This document shows, in pieces, positions 9,171 to 16,998 of a stretch of DNA of 58,834 bases. Positions within the stretch are counted from its first letter, which is position 1, and the number at the start of each line of letters is the position of its first letter. Made by a program: the position numbers and the translations under genes. The notes under the pieces were generated by a model that was given only the letters and a program-made list of their open reading frames with translations, ran no database searches and had not been told where the DNA came from. The DNA comes from Ciceribacter sp. T2.26MG-112.2 (lineage in GTDB: Bacteria; Pseudomonadota; Alphaproteobacteria; Rhizobiales; Rhizobiaceae): contig NZ_UEYQ01000021.1 of the NCBI RefSeq assembly GCF_900492205.1, positions 1-58,834 on the forward strand, written 5' to 3'.

Positions 9171-9239
9171 GAGAAATACTCCTGTTGGACGTGATGGGAC
9201 GGAAAGGCGAAAGGGCGAGCGAAAGCCGCGACGGCTTGC

Positions 9240-9578
9240 TCAGCCGCGCAGGTGCTGGCTCTTCTGGTAAACTGCGGTCGAACGCGCCCCCGAACGGCAA
9301 TAGCCGAGCATCGGCCGGTCGAAATCGTCGAGCGCATCGACCATGCCGGAAATGGCCTCGGGCGTGACGCCCATCGGGCCGACGGGAACATGGGCGATCT
9401 TGAGGCCGAGTTCTTCGGCGCGCTGAGCGATCTCGGCGAAGGTCGGCTGGCCGGCCTCTTCGCCGTCAGGCCGATGGCAGACGATGGACTTGAAGCCGAG
9501 CGCCTTGATCGTGTCGAGATCATCGACCGAGATCTGGCCGGTTACGGAGTATTCGTCGTTGATCTGCGAAATGTTCAT
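9240..9578 (-). CDS. TIGR01244/DUF442 family protein (BLH-type phosphatase or sulfur transferase)
   Basis: A 112-residue single-domain protein. The start at 9578 has an AGGGAGCA ribosome site; a longer upstream frame is unsupported. It contains the dual-specificity-phosphatase-like loop CRSGARST (about 94-101), which matches C-x5-R, and the HRPDGEE segment typical of the beta-lactamase-hydrolase-like phosphatase domain. In rhizobia such domains occur alone or fused to persulfide dioxygenases (Blh), and link to sulfide detoxification. Here the domain stands alone with no sulfur gene adjacent. The catalytic Cys and Arg are both present. Confidence 0.85.
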   Translation of the reverse strand: MNISQINDEYSVTGQISVDDLDTIKALGFKSIVCHRPDGEEAGQPTFAEIAQRAEELGLKIAHVPVGPMGVTPEAISGMVDALDDFDRPMLGYCRSGARSTAVYQKSQHLRG

Positions 9579-9670
9579 GGCGTGCTCCCTGCTTGCGAGG
9601 GGCAAACATCTACGATGGGCATGCGCGGTCGTCAATTGCCGACCGCCCCGTTCCACGGGCCATGACAGTG

Positions 9671-10501
9671 TCAGACGAAGGCGAAGGCGAGCCCGTATTC
9701 GCGGCTTTCGCCCGGCGCGAGATCGACGAGTTCGCCGCGCTCGGCAAGTTTGGCGCGCGGCTCCCATCGATGCGAGACCGGCTCTATGCCGAGCACATGG
9801 GCGGGAGAAGCCTGGTTGCGCCAGACCTGCAGAAAAGGCAGCGTGTCGGTGCGGAAGCGCACCAGCAGCGTCTTGCCGCTGATCGCGGCGATCGGCCCGA
9901 GCCGGACCTCGGCCCATCCGCCCTTGCCGGCCGGCACGCAGAACACGCCGCCATCGCCCTCACCGAAGGCCCAGGGAAAACCGCCGCCGTCGAGCATCGC
10001 GCCTTCGAGCCGCACCCCGTCGTCGAAGTGCCTTGCCCCGAGGTTCATATGGTACATCAGGAAGGCCGGGAAAGCCTTCATGCCTGTGTTGGTCAAGGTA
10101 TCGGAAAGGCTCACCTCCCCTGTCGTCCCGTTGATACGCCAGCAGCGGTCGAGACGCGCGCTTCCGCCGTCCGACAGCACCACATCGACGACGGCACGGC
10201 ATTCGAGGTCGTTTCCTTCGCCCGAGACCGCCACCTCGCGCGCCGGATGGGACGAGAAGGAGCCGTGCAGCGGATATGAGCCGGCCTTGCCTCCTCCGAT
10301 CGGTTCAGGATGGCGAATATGGTCGGGACCGCAGGTGAACAGAAAACCCTCGAGCGAGTGATCGATGCGCGGATCGCCGTCGTCCGGAATGGCGCGGCCG
10401 GGAGCGAGATCGACACCCTCGACCACACAGCCGGCGATATCGAGCACCGAGCCCTCGTCGAGCGACAGCACCGGCCCTTTGGACCCATTGAATTTCATCA
10501 T
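9671..10501 (-). CDS. DUF4432/aldose 1-epimerase-like protein
   Basis: A 276-residue protein built almost wholly of beta strands, with the galactose-mutarotase-like pattern: LHGSFSSHPA near 89 (catalytic His region), a YHMN motif near 153, and LGIEPVSHR near 247. These are the hallmarks of the DUF4432 branch of aldose epimerases, thought to act on anomers of sugars or modified sugars. Its ATG overlaps the stop of the MarR gene by four bases, so the two form an operon and MarR probably controls a sugar-related function. An alternative start is Met2 at 10498. The substrate is unknown. Confidence 0.8.
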   Translation of the reverse strand: MMKFNGSKGPVLSLDEGSVLDIAGCVVEGVDLAPGRAIPDDGDPRIDHSLEGFLFTCGPDHIRHPEPIGGGKAGSYPLHGSFSSHPAREVAVSGEGNDLECRAVVDVVLSDGGSARLDRCWRINGTTGEVSLSDTLTNTGMKAFPAFLMYHMNLGARHFDDGVRLEGAMLDGGGFPWAFGEGDGGVFCVPAGKGGWAEVRLGPIAAISGKTLLVRFRTDTLPFLQVWRNQASPAHVLGIEPVSHRWEPRAKLAERGELVDLAPGESREYGLAFAFV

Positions 10502-10980
10502 GCGGCAGGCTCCTCGACCGGCGGCAGCAGCGATTGAAGCTGCCCGCTGGCGATCATCGTCTCGACGCCGGACAATCCGTCGTCGATTGCTGTGAGGTAC
10601 GGCAAATCGAGACTTCCCTCAAGCCAGCGCTGATAGTCGCCGGCGCGAAGCTTGAGCCGCCGATAACCGTCCATGCCGGCCTGGGTGAGGGTCAGAAGCT
10701 CGAATCGGCGGTCCGCGCGGTCACGATGGCGTTCCAGCCAGCGGCGATCCTCAAGCGCCTTCACCGCCCGGCTGATCTTGGTCTTGCTCAGTCCGGAATG
10801 GCCACAGATTGCCTTTGCCGTCGCATGCACCTTCTCGCCGAGCGACCACAAGACCTGCCACTCCGCCCAGGTAATCTCCTCGCTCTCGCCGCAGAAGCGC
10901 ATGAAATGCGAACTCATCCGCTCGGCCGCGCGATCAAGCCGATACGGCAGGAAATGATCTATCTCGAAATCGTTCTGCAT
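10498..10980 (-). CDS. MarR family transcriptional regulator
   Basis: A 160-residue winged-helix regulator. It shows the MarR core: TWAEWQVLWSLGE, an HTH around GHSGLSKTKISRAVKALEDRRW, and the wing RDRADRRFELLTLTQAG. I chose the ATG at 10980 because GAGGGGGG lies immediately upstream; earlier ATGs would place that ribosome site inside the gene. It is translationally coupled to the DUF4432 protein and diverges from the L,D-transpeptidase gene, so it may act at the shared 170-bp intergenic region. The ligand cannot be inferred. Confidence 0.9.
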   Translation of the reverse strand: MQNDFEIDHFLPYRLDRAAERMSSHFMRFCGESEEITWAEWQVLWSLGEKVHATAKAICGHSGLSKTKISRAVKALEDRRWLERHRDRADRRFELLTLTQAGMDGYRRLKLRAGDYQRWLEGSLDLPYLTAIDDGLSGVETMIASGQLQSLLPPVEEPAA

Positions 10981-11070
10981 CGCCCCCCTCATGATGTTCG
11001 GACAGGGCCGCCCCAGCCGGCCCCGCCTCCTCCGCTTCAAATCTTTCTAGCGAGCGGATTTTAAAACAAT

Positions 11071-11088
11071 ATTCACCATGAATTCACC
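11071..11088. promoter_or_regulatory. Candidate MarR operator in the divergent region
   Basis: An inverted repeat ATTCA-N3-TGAAT (11071-11083) overlaps a direct repeat of ATTCACC spaced 11 bp (11071 and 11082), one helical turn. A perfect palindrome ACACTAGTGT follows at 11095-11104. All sit between the divergent marR and L,D-transpeptidase genes. The assignment to MarR is by position only. Confidence 0.35.
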
Positions 11089-11150
11089 TTTTCCACACTA
11101 GTGTCAAATTTGGCGCGTTGTAGGTTCAGTCAGAAAAGAAGGAGTGAATC

Positions 11151-12491
11151 GTGGCCGATATGATCAAAGCTGGAGTGATGGTTGCCTCCGTCGCCGCCCT
11201 TTTGGCGGCCGTCGCCGCACCCGCCCTTGCCAATGATCCCTATGGCTATCGCAACAGCCAGGTTCTGCTGGTCTCCCCGGAGGGTGATCTTCTCGACTAC
11301 ATGCCCGAAGAGGGCGAAGTCGTGATCAGCCGGGACAATATGGGCCGCCGGGTACTCATCGACCGATTCGGCAATCTCATTGCCACGGAAATCCCGGCGG
11401 AGACCTATTTCCCGCGGCAACGCCAGGCCCGGGCTCCGGCCGCCTACGACGATTTCGGAGCGCCGCAACCCGGCTGGGAGGATGACGGCATTGTCACCGG
11501 TGCCATCCCCGGCCCCGGCGTGATCGATCGCCAGCCGCTCGACGAACCGCTGCCCGGCATGCCCTCCGGTGGACCGGACATGGCACCGCCCGCCGAACAG
11601 GCCCCGACCCGCACGGTCACCCCCGACATCCCGGTGAAGAGCAATCTGTCGCAACTGGAAATCACCGCGCTGCAGGTCTTCCTCGACCGGGAGGGCGTCT
11701 CCCCCGGGGTCATCGACGGCAAGATGGGCCAGAACGTCAACAAGGCGCTGGTCGCCTGGCAGCAGATCACCGGCGAGACCATCGATCCGAACAATGCCGA
11801 GGACATCCTCGAGCGCCTCCGCCTCTCCGGCGGACTGGCGATCACGTCCTACACCATCACGCCCGGCGACGCGGCCGGCCCTTACGTCGCGGCCATCCCC
11901 GAGGACTACGCCCACAAGGCGCAACTCCCGGCGCTGTCATTCACCTCGACTGCCGAAATGCTGGCCGAGAAGTTCCATATGGACGAGGCCTATCTGCGCG
12001 CCCTCAACCCGGGTGTCGACTTCACCATTCCGGGCACCATCATCAAGGTCGTCGATCCCGGACAGGCGAAGAAGGGCGAGGTCGCACGGATCGTCGCCAA
12101 CAAGGGCCTGAAGCAGATCTTTGCCTACGGCCCCGACGGCGCCCTGGTGGCCGCCTATCCGGCCAGCATCGGCTCTACCGACACCCCGTCGCCCTCGGGC
12201 ACCGTCACCGTCGAACGCATCGCCTTTGATCCCGGATATACCTACAATCCGAAGATCAATTTCCAGCAGGGCGCGAACGACAAGGTCCTGTCGATCCCGC
12301 CGGGTCCGAACGGTCCGGTCGGCACGGTCTGGATGGCGCTCTCCAAGCCGACCTACGGCATTCACGGCACGCCGGAACCGTCGAAGATCGGCCGCACCCA
12401 GAGCCATGGCTGCATCCGCATGACCAACTGGGACGCCACCGAACTCGCCAAGATGACCAAGGCCGGCGTGACGGTCGAATTCATCGACTGA
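11151..12491 (+). CDS. L,D-transpeptidase (YkuD domain) with peptidoglycan-binding domain
   Basis: A 446-residue exported protein starting at a GTG preceded by AAGGAG. A signal peptide covers about residues 1-25, ending PALA before N. A Pro-rich region leads to a peptidoglycan-binding-like helical domain (about 165-205), then the YkuD catalytic domain. The active-site motif is SHGCIRM at 418-424, with catalytic Cys421 and His419; the IHGTPE segment near 401 is the partner strand. Such enzymes form 3-3 crosslinks or attach proteins to peptidoglycan in the periplasm. The size and order match the common rhizobial erfK/srfK-type enzymes. A bidirectional terminator follows. Confidence 0.92.
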   Translation: MADMIKAGVMVASVAALLAAVAAPALANDPYGYRNSQVLLVSPEGDLLDYMPEEGEVVISRDNMGRRVLIDRFGNLIATEIPAETYFPRQRQARAPAAYDDFGAPQPGWEDDGIVTGAIPGPGVIDRQPLDEPLPGMPSGGPDMAPPAEQAPTRTVTPDIPVKSNLSQLEITALQVFLDREGVSPGVIDGKMGQNVNKALVAWQQITGETIDPNNAEDILERLRLSGGLAITSYTITPGDAAGPYVAAIPEDYAHKAQLPALSFTSTAEMLAEKFHMDEAYLRALNPGVDFTIPGTIIKVVDPGQAKKGEVARIVANKGLKQIFAYGPDGALVAAYPASIGSTDTPSPSGTVTVERIAFDPGYTYNPKINFQQGANDKVLSIPPGPNGPVGTVWMALSKPTYGIHGTPEPSKIGRTQSHGCIRMTNWDATELAKMTKAGVTVEFID

Positions 12492-12526
12492 GCGCACGCC
12501 AGCTTCACCCTCCGCACATGAGCATA

Positions 12527-12567
12527 CAAAAGAGCCGCCAGACGATCATCTGGCGGCTCTTTTGTCG
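12527..12567. terminator. Bidirectional rho-independent terminator
   Basis: A 16-bp perfect stem (CAAAAGAGCCGCCAGA and its complement) with a six-base loop has A-rich and T-rich flanks on both sides. It separates the convergent L,D-transpeptidase and ParA genes and should stop transcription from each. Confidence 0.9.
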
Positions 12568-12591
12568 CACTGCTCGGGAGGATCGGGAGGA

Positions 12592-13311
12592 TCAAGCAGC
12601 GTCGCGAACGATGCGGAACAGTCGCCTTGGCTCCTGGCTCCGAATGACCTTGACCGGCAGCAGGCGTCGGACTTCCCCGGCGAAGGCCTGGGCATTCTCG
12701 CGTGCCTTGTCGAGATTGCTGATCCGTGACGCATCCATGTCGTAGAGCGTGCCGCCACAGTCGAAGATCTCGCGAAAAGCGGAACGCTCGACGATCGGTG
12801 TATCCACGACATTGACGCCGCGAGCGGAGAGAAGACCCTTGATGGTCAGAAGGGCGCGCGTCGTTACCATCGAGGCAACCCGTGTGAGCACCACGGAATG
12901 GGCAATCTTCAGCCGGCCGGTCTCTTCCATCAGCTTGATCAGGTCGAGAATTTGCGCGGCACCCTTGGCGTCCATTGCGCAGCCCTGGACCGGGATCATC
13001 ACATGATCGGAAAGACCGATGGCCGTCGTGACGATGGCATCCCTGGCCCCGGCGAGATCGATGATCGTGTAGTCGGCGGTGCGCGACGATTCGCGCAGGT
13101 GGCCCTGGATCGACGCAACCGAGACCTGCGAAATCACCTCGATATTGTGTTGCGGTCCGGAAAGCTCGTGCCACTGGGTGATCCAGCGCTGCGGATCGGC
13201 ATCGAGGATGGCGACGCGGTAGCCCTGGTGGGCGAGTTCGGTCGCAAGCAAAAGGGCCGCAGTGGTCTTGCCGGCACCACCCTTGGCATTAGCGAATGAG
13301 ATGACTGGCAT
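12592..13311 (-). CDS. Orphan ParA/MinD-family ATPase
   Basis: A 239-residue ParA-type P-loop ATPase. The deviant Walker A motif KGGAGKTT occupies residues 10-17, with its signature lysine, and DADPQRW (about 38-44) is the Walker A' segment; IIDLAG is Walker B. The ATG at 13311 places the P-loop at the very N-terminus, so there is no DNA-binding N-domain like that of plasmid RepA/ParA; the short form resembles VirC1 or Soj-like proteins. No parB, repB or centromere-like repeats were seen nearby, so it probably positions another cargo rather than acting in plasmid partition. Confidence 0.85.
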   Translation of the reverse strand: MPVISFANAKGGAGKTTAALLLATELAHQGYRVAILDADPQRWITQWHELSGPQHNIEVISQVSVASIQGHLRESSRTADYTIIDLAGARDAIVTTAIGLSDHVMIPVQGCAMDAKGAAQILDLIKLMEETGRLKIAHSVVLTRVASMVTTRALLTIKGLLSARGVNVVDTPIVERSAFREIFDCGGTLYDMDASRISNLDKARENAQAFAGEVRRLLPVKVIRSQEPRRLFRIVRDAA

Positions 13312-13480
13312 GCTTTTTCCTCGAAAGGCTATGGGCCGAGCGTCTGATCGCTCTCGCAGGCACCCTTGGCTCATGGTGCCGGTAAATTCATCATTGCTAA
13401 TTATGGTTAACAAAACGGAAAGAGCGCCGGACGCCAGCCTCCCCAAAAATGGTAGTCCCGACCTTCATCCTCCTGATCCA

Positions 13481-13521
13481 CAAAAGAAAAAAGCCCGCGG
13501 CACAGACAGCGCCGCAGGCTT
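13481..13521 (-). terminator. Terminator of the TRAP/dehydrogenase operon
   Basis: On the minus strand an 11-base stem (AAGCCTGCGGC / GCCGCGGGCTT, one mismatch) is followed by TTTTTTCTTTTG. It lies 25 bp beyond the alcohol dehydrogenase stop and closes the long minus-strand operon. Confidence 0.88.
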
Positions 13522-13545
13522 GATGATTGAAAGTTTTGCAAGCCC

Positions 13546-14691
13546 TCAGAAGCAGTCGAGGAACAAGGCCTTTGTATTCTCCAGCGTCATCTTCACCGGG
13601 TTGCCGCCGCAGCTCGGATCCTCGATCGCCATGGCGGTCAGTTCATCGACGCGATCGGACTTGATGCCCATGGCCGTCAGGTTTTCCGGTACGCCCAGTT
13701 CGGCGCGCAGCGACAGGACATAGTCGTAGAAGCCGTCGAAACCGCCCGAGATGCCGAGATAGGCCGCCGCGCGAGCGATCTTCTCCTCGATCGCCGAGCG
13801 ATTGAACTTGAGCACCGGCGGCATGACGACGGCATTGGTCATGCCGTGATGGGTATTGTAGACCGCGCCGATCGGGTGCGACAGCGAATGGATGGCGCCG
13901 AGCCCCTTCTGGAAGGCGACGGCGCCCATGGCGGCGGCCGACATCATGTTGGTGCGCGCTTCAATGTCCGTGCCGTCATGATAGGCGCGCGGCAGGTATT
14001 CCTTGACCAGCCGCATGCCTTCGAGCGCGATACCCTGGCTCATGGGATGGTAGAAGGGCGAGGAATAGGCCTCGAGGCAATGGGCGAATGCGTCCATGCC
14101 GGTGCCAGCGGTGATCATCTTCGGCATGCCGACGGTCAGTTCCGGATCGGCGATCACGACGCCCGGCAAGAACTTCGGATGGAAGATGATCTTCTTCACA
14201 TGGGTCTTGGAATTGGTGATGACCGAGGCGCGGCCGACCTCCGAGCCCGTGCCAGCCGTCGTCGGGACCGCGACGATCGGCGCGATGCCGTCGGAATTGG
14301 CCCGCGTCCACCAGTCGCCGATGTCTTCGAAGTCCCACACCGGGCGGGTCTGGCCGGCCATGAAGGCCACGCACTTGCCGAGATCCAGCCCCGAACCGCC
14401 GCCGAAGGCGACGACACCGTCATGGCCGCCGTCCTTGTAGGCCTTGATGCCGGCTTCGAGGTTGATCTCGTTCGGGTTCGGGTCGACGTCGGCGAAAATC
14501 GCGCGACCAAGACCGGCTTCTTCCAGAACATCAAGCGCCGCCTGGGTGATCTGCATCGGCGCGAGACCCCGGTCGGTGACCAGAAGCGGTTTCTTCATGC
14601 CGAGCGACTTGCAGGCGTCCGCCAGTTCCTTGATCCTGCCGCGTCCCATCTTGATGGCGGTCGGATAGCTCCAGTTTGCGACGATGTTCAT
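13546..14691 (-). CDS. Iron-containing alcohol dehydrogenase
   Basis: A 381-residue group III (Fe-dependent) alcohol dehydrogenase. It has the NAD(P)-binding GGGSGLDLGK (about 97-106), PTTAGTGSEVG near 145, and the metal-binding region from TAGTGMDAFAHCLEAY to HSLSHPIGAVYNTHHG with its conserved histidines and aspartate. The enzyme would oxidise an alcohol to an aldehyde, or the reverse, in the cytoplasm. The ATG overlaps the stop of the aldehyde dehydrogenase gene by four bases, so the two enzymes probably act in sequence. It is the last gene of the TRAP operon. Substrate is inferred from context only. Confidence 0.93.
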   Translation of the reverse strand: MNIVANWSYPTAIKMGRGRIKELADACKSLGMKKPLLVTDRGLAPMQITQAALDVLEEAGLGRAIFADVDPNPNEINLEAGIKAYKDGGHDGVVAFGGGSGLDLGKCVAFMAGQTRPVWDFEDIGDWWTRANSDGIAPIVAVPTTAGTGSEVGRASVITNSKTHVKKIIFHPKFLPGVVIADPELTVGMPKMITAGTGMDAFAHCLEAYSSPFYHPMSQGIALEGMRLVKEYLPRAYHDGTDIEARTNMMSAAAMGAVAFQKGLGAIHSLSHPIGAVYNTHHGMTNAVVMPPVLKFNRSAIEEKIARAAAYLGISGGFDGFYDYVLSLRAELGVPENLTAMGIKSDRVDELTAMAIEDPSCGGNPVKMTLENTKALFLDCF

Positions 14692-16073
14692 TTCGTGACC
14701 TTCTTGAGGTGGTAGGATTTCGGACGGGTGAGGTTCTGGAAGCCGAGGACGGAGAGCGAACCGCCCTTGCCGGTCTCCTTGCAGCCGGTCCAGCACAATG
14801 CCGGATCGAGATAGTCGGCGCGGTTCATGAACACGGTGCCCGTCTCGATCTCTCGGCCGATGCGGGCGGCACGCTCCGGATCCTGCGTCCACAGCGATGC
14901 CGTCAGGCCATAGGGGCTGTCGTTCATCAGGGCGAGCGCTTCCTCGTCGTTCTTGACCTTCATGATGCCGACGGCCGGACCGAAGGTCTCGTCCTTCATG
15001 AAGGACATGGAGTGATCGACGTTCACCAGGATCTGCGGCATCAGATAGGCGTGGCCGTCGTCCTGCGGAAAGAGCTTCGGATCGACGAGCGCCTTGGCGC
15101 CCTTGGCGACTGCGGCGGCGATCTGCTCGCGCACATGCGCGGCGAAGCGGCGATGTGCCATCGGACCGAGCGTGGTTTCCGGATCGAGCGGATTGCCGAG
15201 CTTATAGTTCGACACCCAGGCGACCGACTTCTCGACGAATGCGTCGTAGAGGTTCTCGTTCACATAGATGCGCTCGATGCCGCAGCAGCACTGGCCGGAA
15301 TTATAGGTGGCACCATCCATCAGCGTGTCGACGGCGGCGTCGAGATCGGCGTCCTCCATCACATAGCCCGGATCCTTGCCGCCGAGTTCGAGGCCGATGC
15401 CGGCAAACGTGCCGGCCGCCGCCCGCTCGATGGAGCGGCCGCCTTCGACCGAACCGGTGAAATTGATGAAGTTGAACTTGCCGGTGGCGATCAGCGCCGA
15501 GGTTGTGGCGTGATCGAGGAACAGGTTGACGAAGACGTCGTCGGGAACGCCGGCCTCGACGAAGGCCCGGACCATGCGCTCGCCGACCAGCAGCGTCTGC
15601 GTCGCGTGCTTGATGACGACGGTATTGCCGGCCATCAGGGCGGGCGCAACCGTGTTGATCGCCGTCATGTAGGGATAGTTCCACGGCGCGATGACGAGGA
15701 CGACGCCGTGCGGCTCGCGCTCGATGCGGCGCTCGAAGGTCACACTGTCTTCGACGACGAGCGGCCCAAGCGCATCGGCCGCGATCGAGGCGACATAGTT
15801 GGAGCGCTCATTGAAGCCCTTGTATTCGCCGCCGTAACGCACCGGCCGGCCCATCATGTGGGCGAGTTCCGGCACGACTTCGTCGGCCATCTCATTGAGC
15901 CGCGCGACACCCTTCAGAACGAGCTGGACGCGCTCCTCGAGCGGACGCCGCGCCCAGGCCTTCTGCGCCTTGCGCGCACGCGCCACCGCCTCGCTGGCGG
16001 CCTCCAGTGACATGGCCGGACGCTCGGCATAGACCGATCCGTCGATCGGCGAAATACATTTGATCATTGTCAT
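14688..16073 (-). CDS. NAD(P)-dependent aldehyde dehydrogenase
   Basis: A 461-residue aldehyde dehydrogenase. Visible are APWNYP near 130 (cofactor and oxyanion Asn), FTGSVEGG near 205 (Rossmann), LELGGKDP near 228 (general base Glu) and the catalytic cysteine in NSGQCCCG near 263. The length is slightly shorter than the usual 475-500. It would oxidise an aldehyde to a carboxylate. Its stop overlaps the start of the alcohol dehydrogenase. An AGATAGGCCTATCTGGAGAAGAAG-type leader supplies its ribosome site just past the PIN gene, so it is separated from the ligase gene only by the toxin-antitoxin pair. Confidence 0.92.
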   Translation of the reverse strand: MTMIKCISPIDGSVYAERPAMSLEAASEAVARARKAQKAWARRPLEERVQLVLKGVARLNEMADEVVPELAHMMGRPVRYGGEYKGFNERSNYVASIAADALGPLVVEDSVTFERRIEREPHGVVLVIAPWNYPYMTAINTVAPALMAGNTVVIKHATQTLLVGERMVRAFVEAGVPDDVFVNLFLDHATTSALIATGKFNFINFTGSVEGGRSIERAAAGTFAGIGLELGGKDPGYVMEDADLDAAVDTLMDGATYNSGQCCCGIERIYVNENLYDAFVEKSVAWVSNYKLGNPLDPETTLGPMAHRRFAAHVREQIAAAVAKGAKALVDPKLFPQDDGHAYLMPQILVNVDHSMSFMKDETFGPAVGIMKVKNDEEALALMNDSPYGLTASLWTQDPERAARIGREIETGTVFMNRADYLDPALCWTGCKETGKGGSLSVLGFQNLTRPKSYHLKKVTK

Positions 16074-16091
16074 CTTCTTCTCCAGATAGGC

Positions 16092-16514
16092 CTAGCAGGC
16101 CAGTACTTTTACATGTCCAAGCGCGCCATAGGACAGAATGGCGCGGTCCCGGGTAATGATCGTCAAGTCATGCTCGCGGGCGGTCACGATGAGAATGCGG
16201 TCGGCGGGGTCACCGTGCAGCGGCTGCGGCAGGAAGGACGCAGCGACAAGCACGTCCGCAGACGGCCGCAATACCTCCACGTCGAAGCGAGCGCAGGCGA
16301 GCCGGAACCATTCCACCGGCGGCCGCGCCAATGACACCCGCTTCTTCGCCACCAGCATTCCGATCTCCCAGGCGGTGAAAGCGGAAATCACAACCCTATC
16401 TGAGCGCGAAGGCATCAGGTCCAATACCTCAAGCACCTCCTGCGAAATCGGTTCATCCTGAGCGAGATAGAGAAGCGCGCAGGTATCAAGCAGATACCTT
16501 TCAGTCGTCATCAT
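16092..16514 (-). CDS. PIN-domain toxin (VapC-like)
   Basis: A 140-residue PIN-domain ribonuclease-like protein. The acidic site is complete: Asp10 in LLDTCALL, Glu50 in TAWEIGM, Asp102 and Asp105 in GDPADR, and Asp123 in TRDRAIL. Family members are Mg-dependent endoribonucleases that cut RNA when free of antitoxin. The start overlaps the end of the XRE gene by 14 bases, which fits a co-translated toxin-antitoxin pair. The pair sits between the ligase and aldehyde dehydrogenase genes of a catabolic operon and on the same strand, only 18 bp before the latter. Confidence 0.88.
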   Translation of the reverse strand: MMTTERYLLDTCALLYLAQDEPISQEVLEVLDLMPSRSDRVVISAFTAWEIGMLVAKKRVSLARPPVEWFRLACARFDVEVLRPSADVLVAASFLPQPLHGDPADRILIVTAREHDLTIITRDRAILSYGALGHVKVLAC

Positions 16515-16932
16515 ATACTTTCGCCCATTCCGGGTCTGCCGGCTCTGTCAGATCAACCCCCGGCACAATTGTCATTGTTCCTTTCATGCACCCGCGTACG
16601 CGATCATAAAAACTCAGGCCGAGTTCGTCCTTAGACCTAGCCGAGCCCTGCCGCCGGGAAACGGAGTTACCCAATGTCGCTGTCTCGGCGGAAAAAGGCT
16701 CCTGCCCTTCCTCCGCAAAGCCCGACAACTCGCCTCGCCGCCGCGCCGCGACTTCCACGAGTGAGGCGCCGAGATAATCCGCTATGCGATCCTGCTCCTC
16801 CGCGCTCATCTTGCGTTCGCCGCGCAACATCCGCGACACGGCGCTGGCATCCAAACCAAGCGCCCGGGCCATGTCGCGCAGCGATCGGCCCTTGCTGTCA
16901 AGCTGGCGATAAAACCATTCGCTATCGATCAT
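16501..16932 (-). CDS. XRE-family DNA-binding antitoxin
   Basis: A 143-residue protein with an N-terminal lambda-repressor-like HTH (about residues 13-60, GRSLRDMARALGLDASAVSRML). A low-complexity middle leads to a short C-terminal segment with GTMTIVPGVDLTEPADPEWAK, which probably wraps the toxin. XRE antitoxins bind the toxin and repress their own promoter. Gene order (antitoxin then toxin, overlapping by 14 bases) fits a type II module. The combination of an XRE antitoxin with a PIN toxin is less usual than VapB-type AbrB or RHH antitoxins. Known families of this type exist but the exact one is not recognised. Confidence 0.8.
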   Translation of the reverse strand: MIDSEWFYRQLDSKGRSLRDMARALGLDASAVSRMLRGERKMSAEEQDRIADYLGASLVEVAARRRGELSGFAEEGQEPFSAETATLGNSVSRRQGSARSKDELGLSFYDRVRGCMKGTMTIVPGVDLTEPADPEWAKVYDDD

Positions 16933-16998
16933 GAGGCACCTCCTGCTCGTTGCGATAATATCATCACCAGGCTACTTCAGCAACAAAACCGTTGCGAT

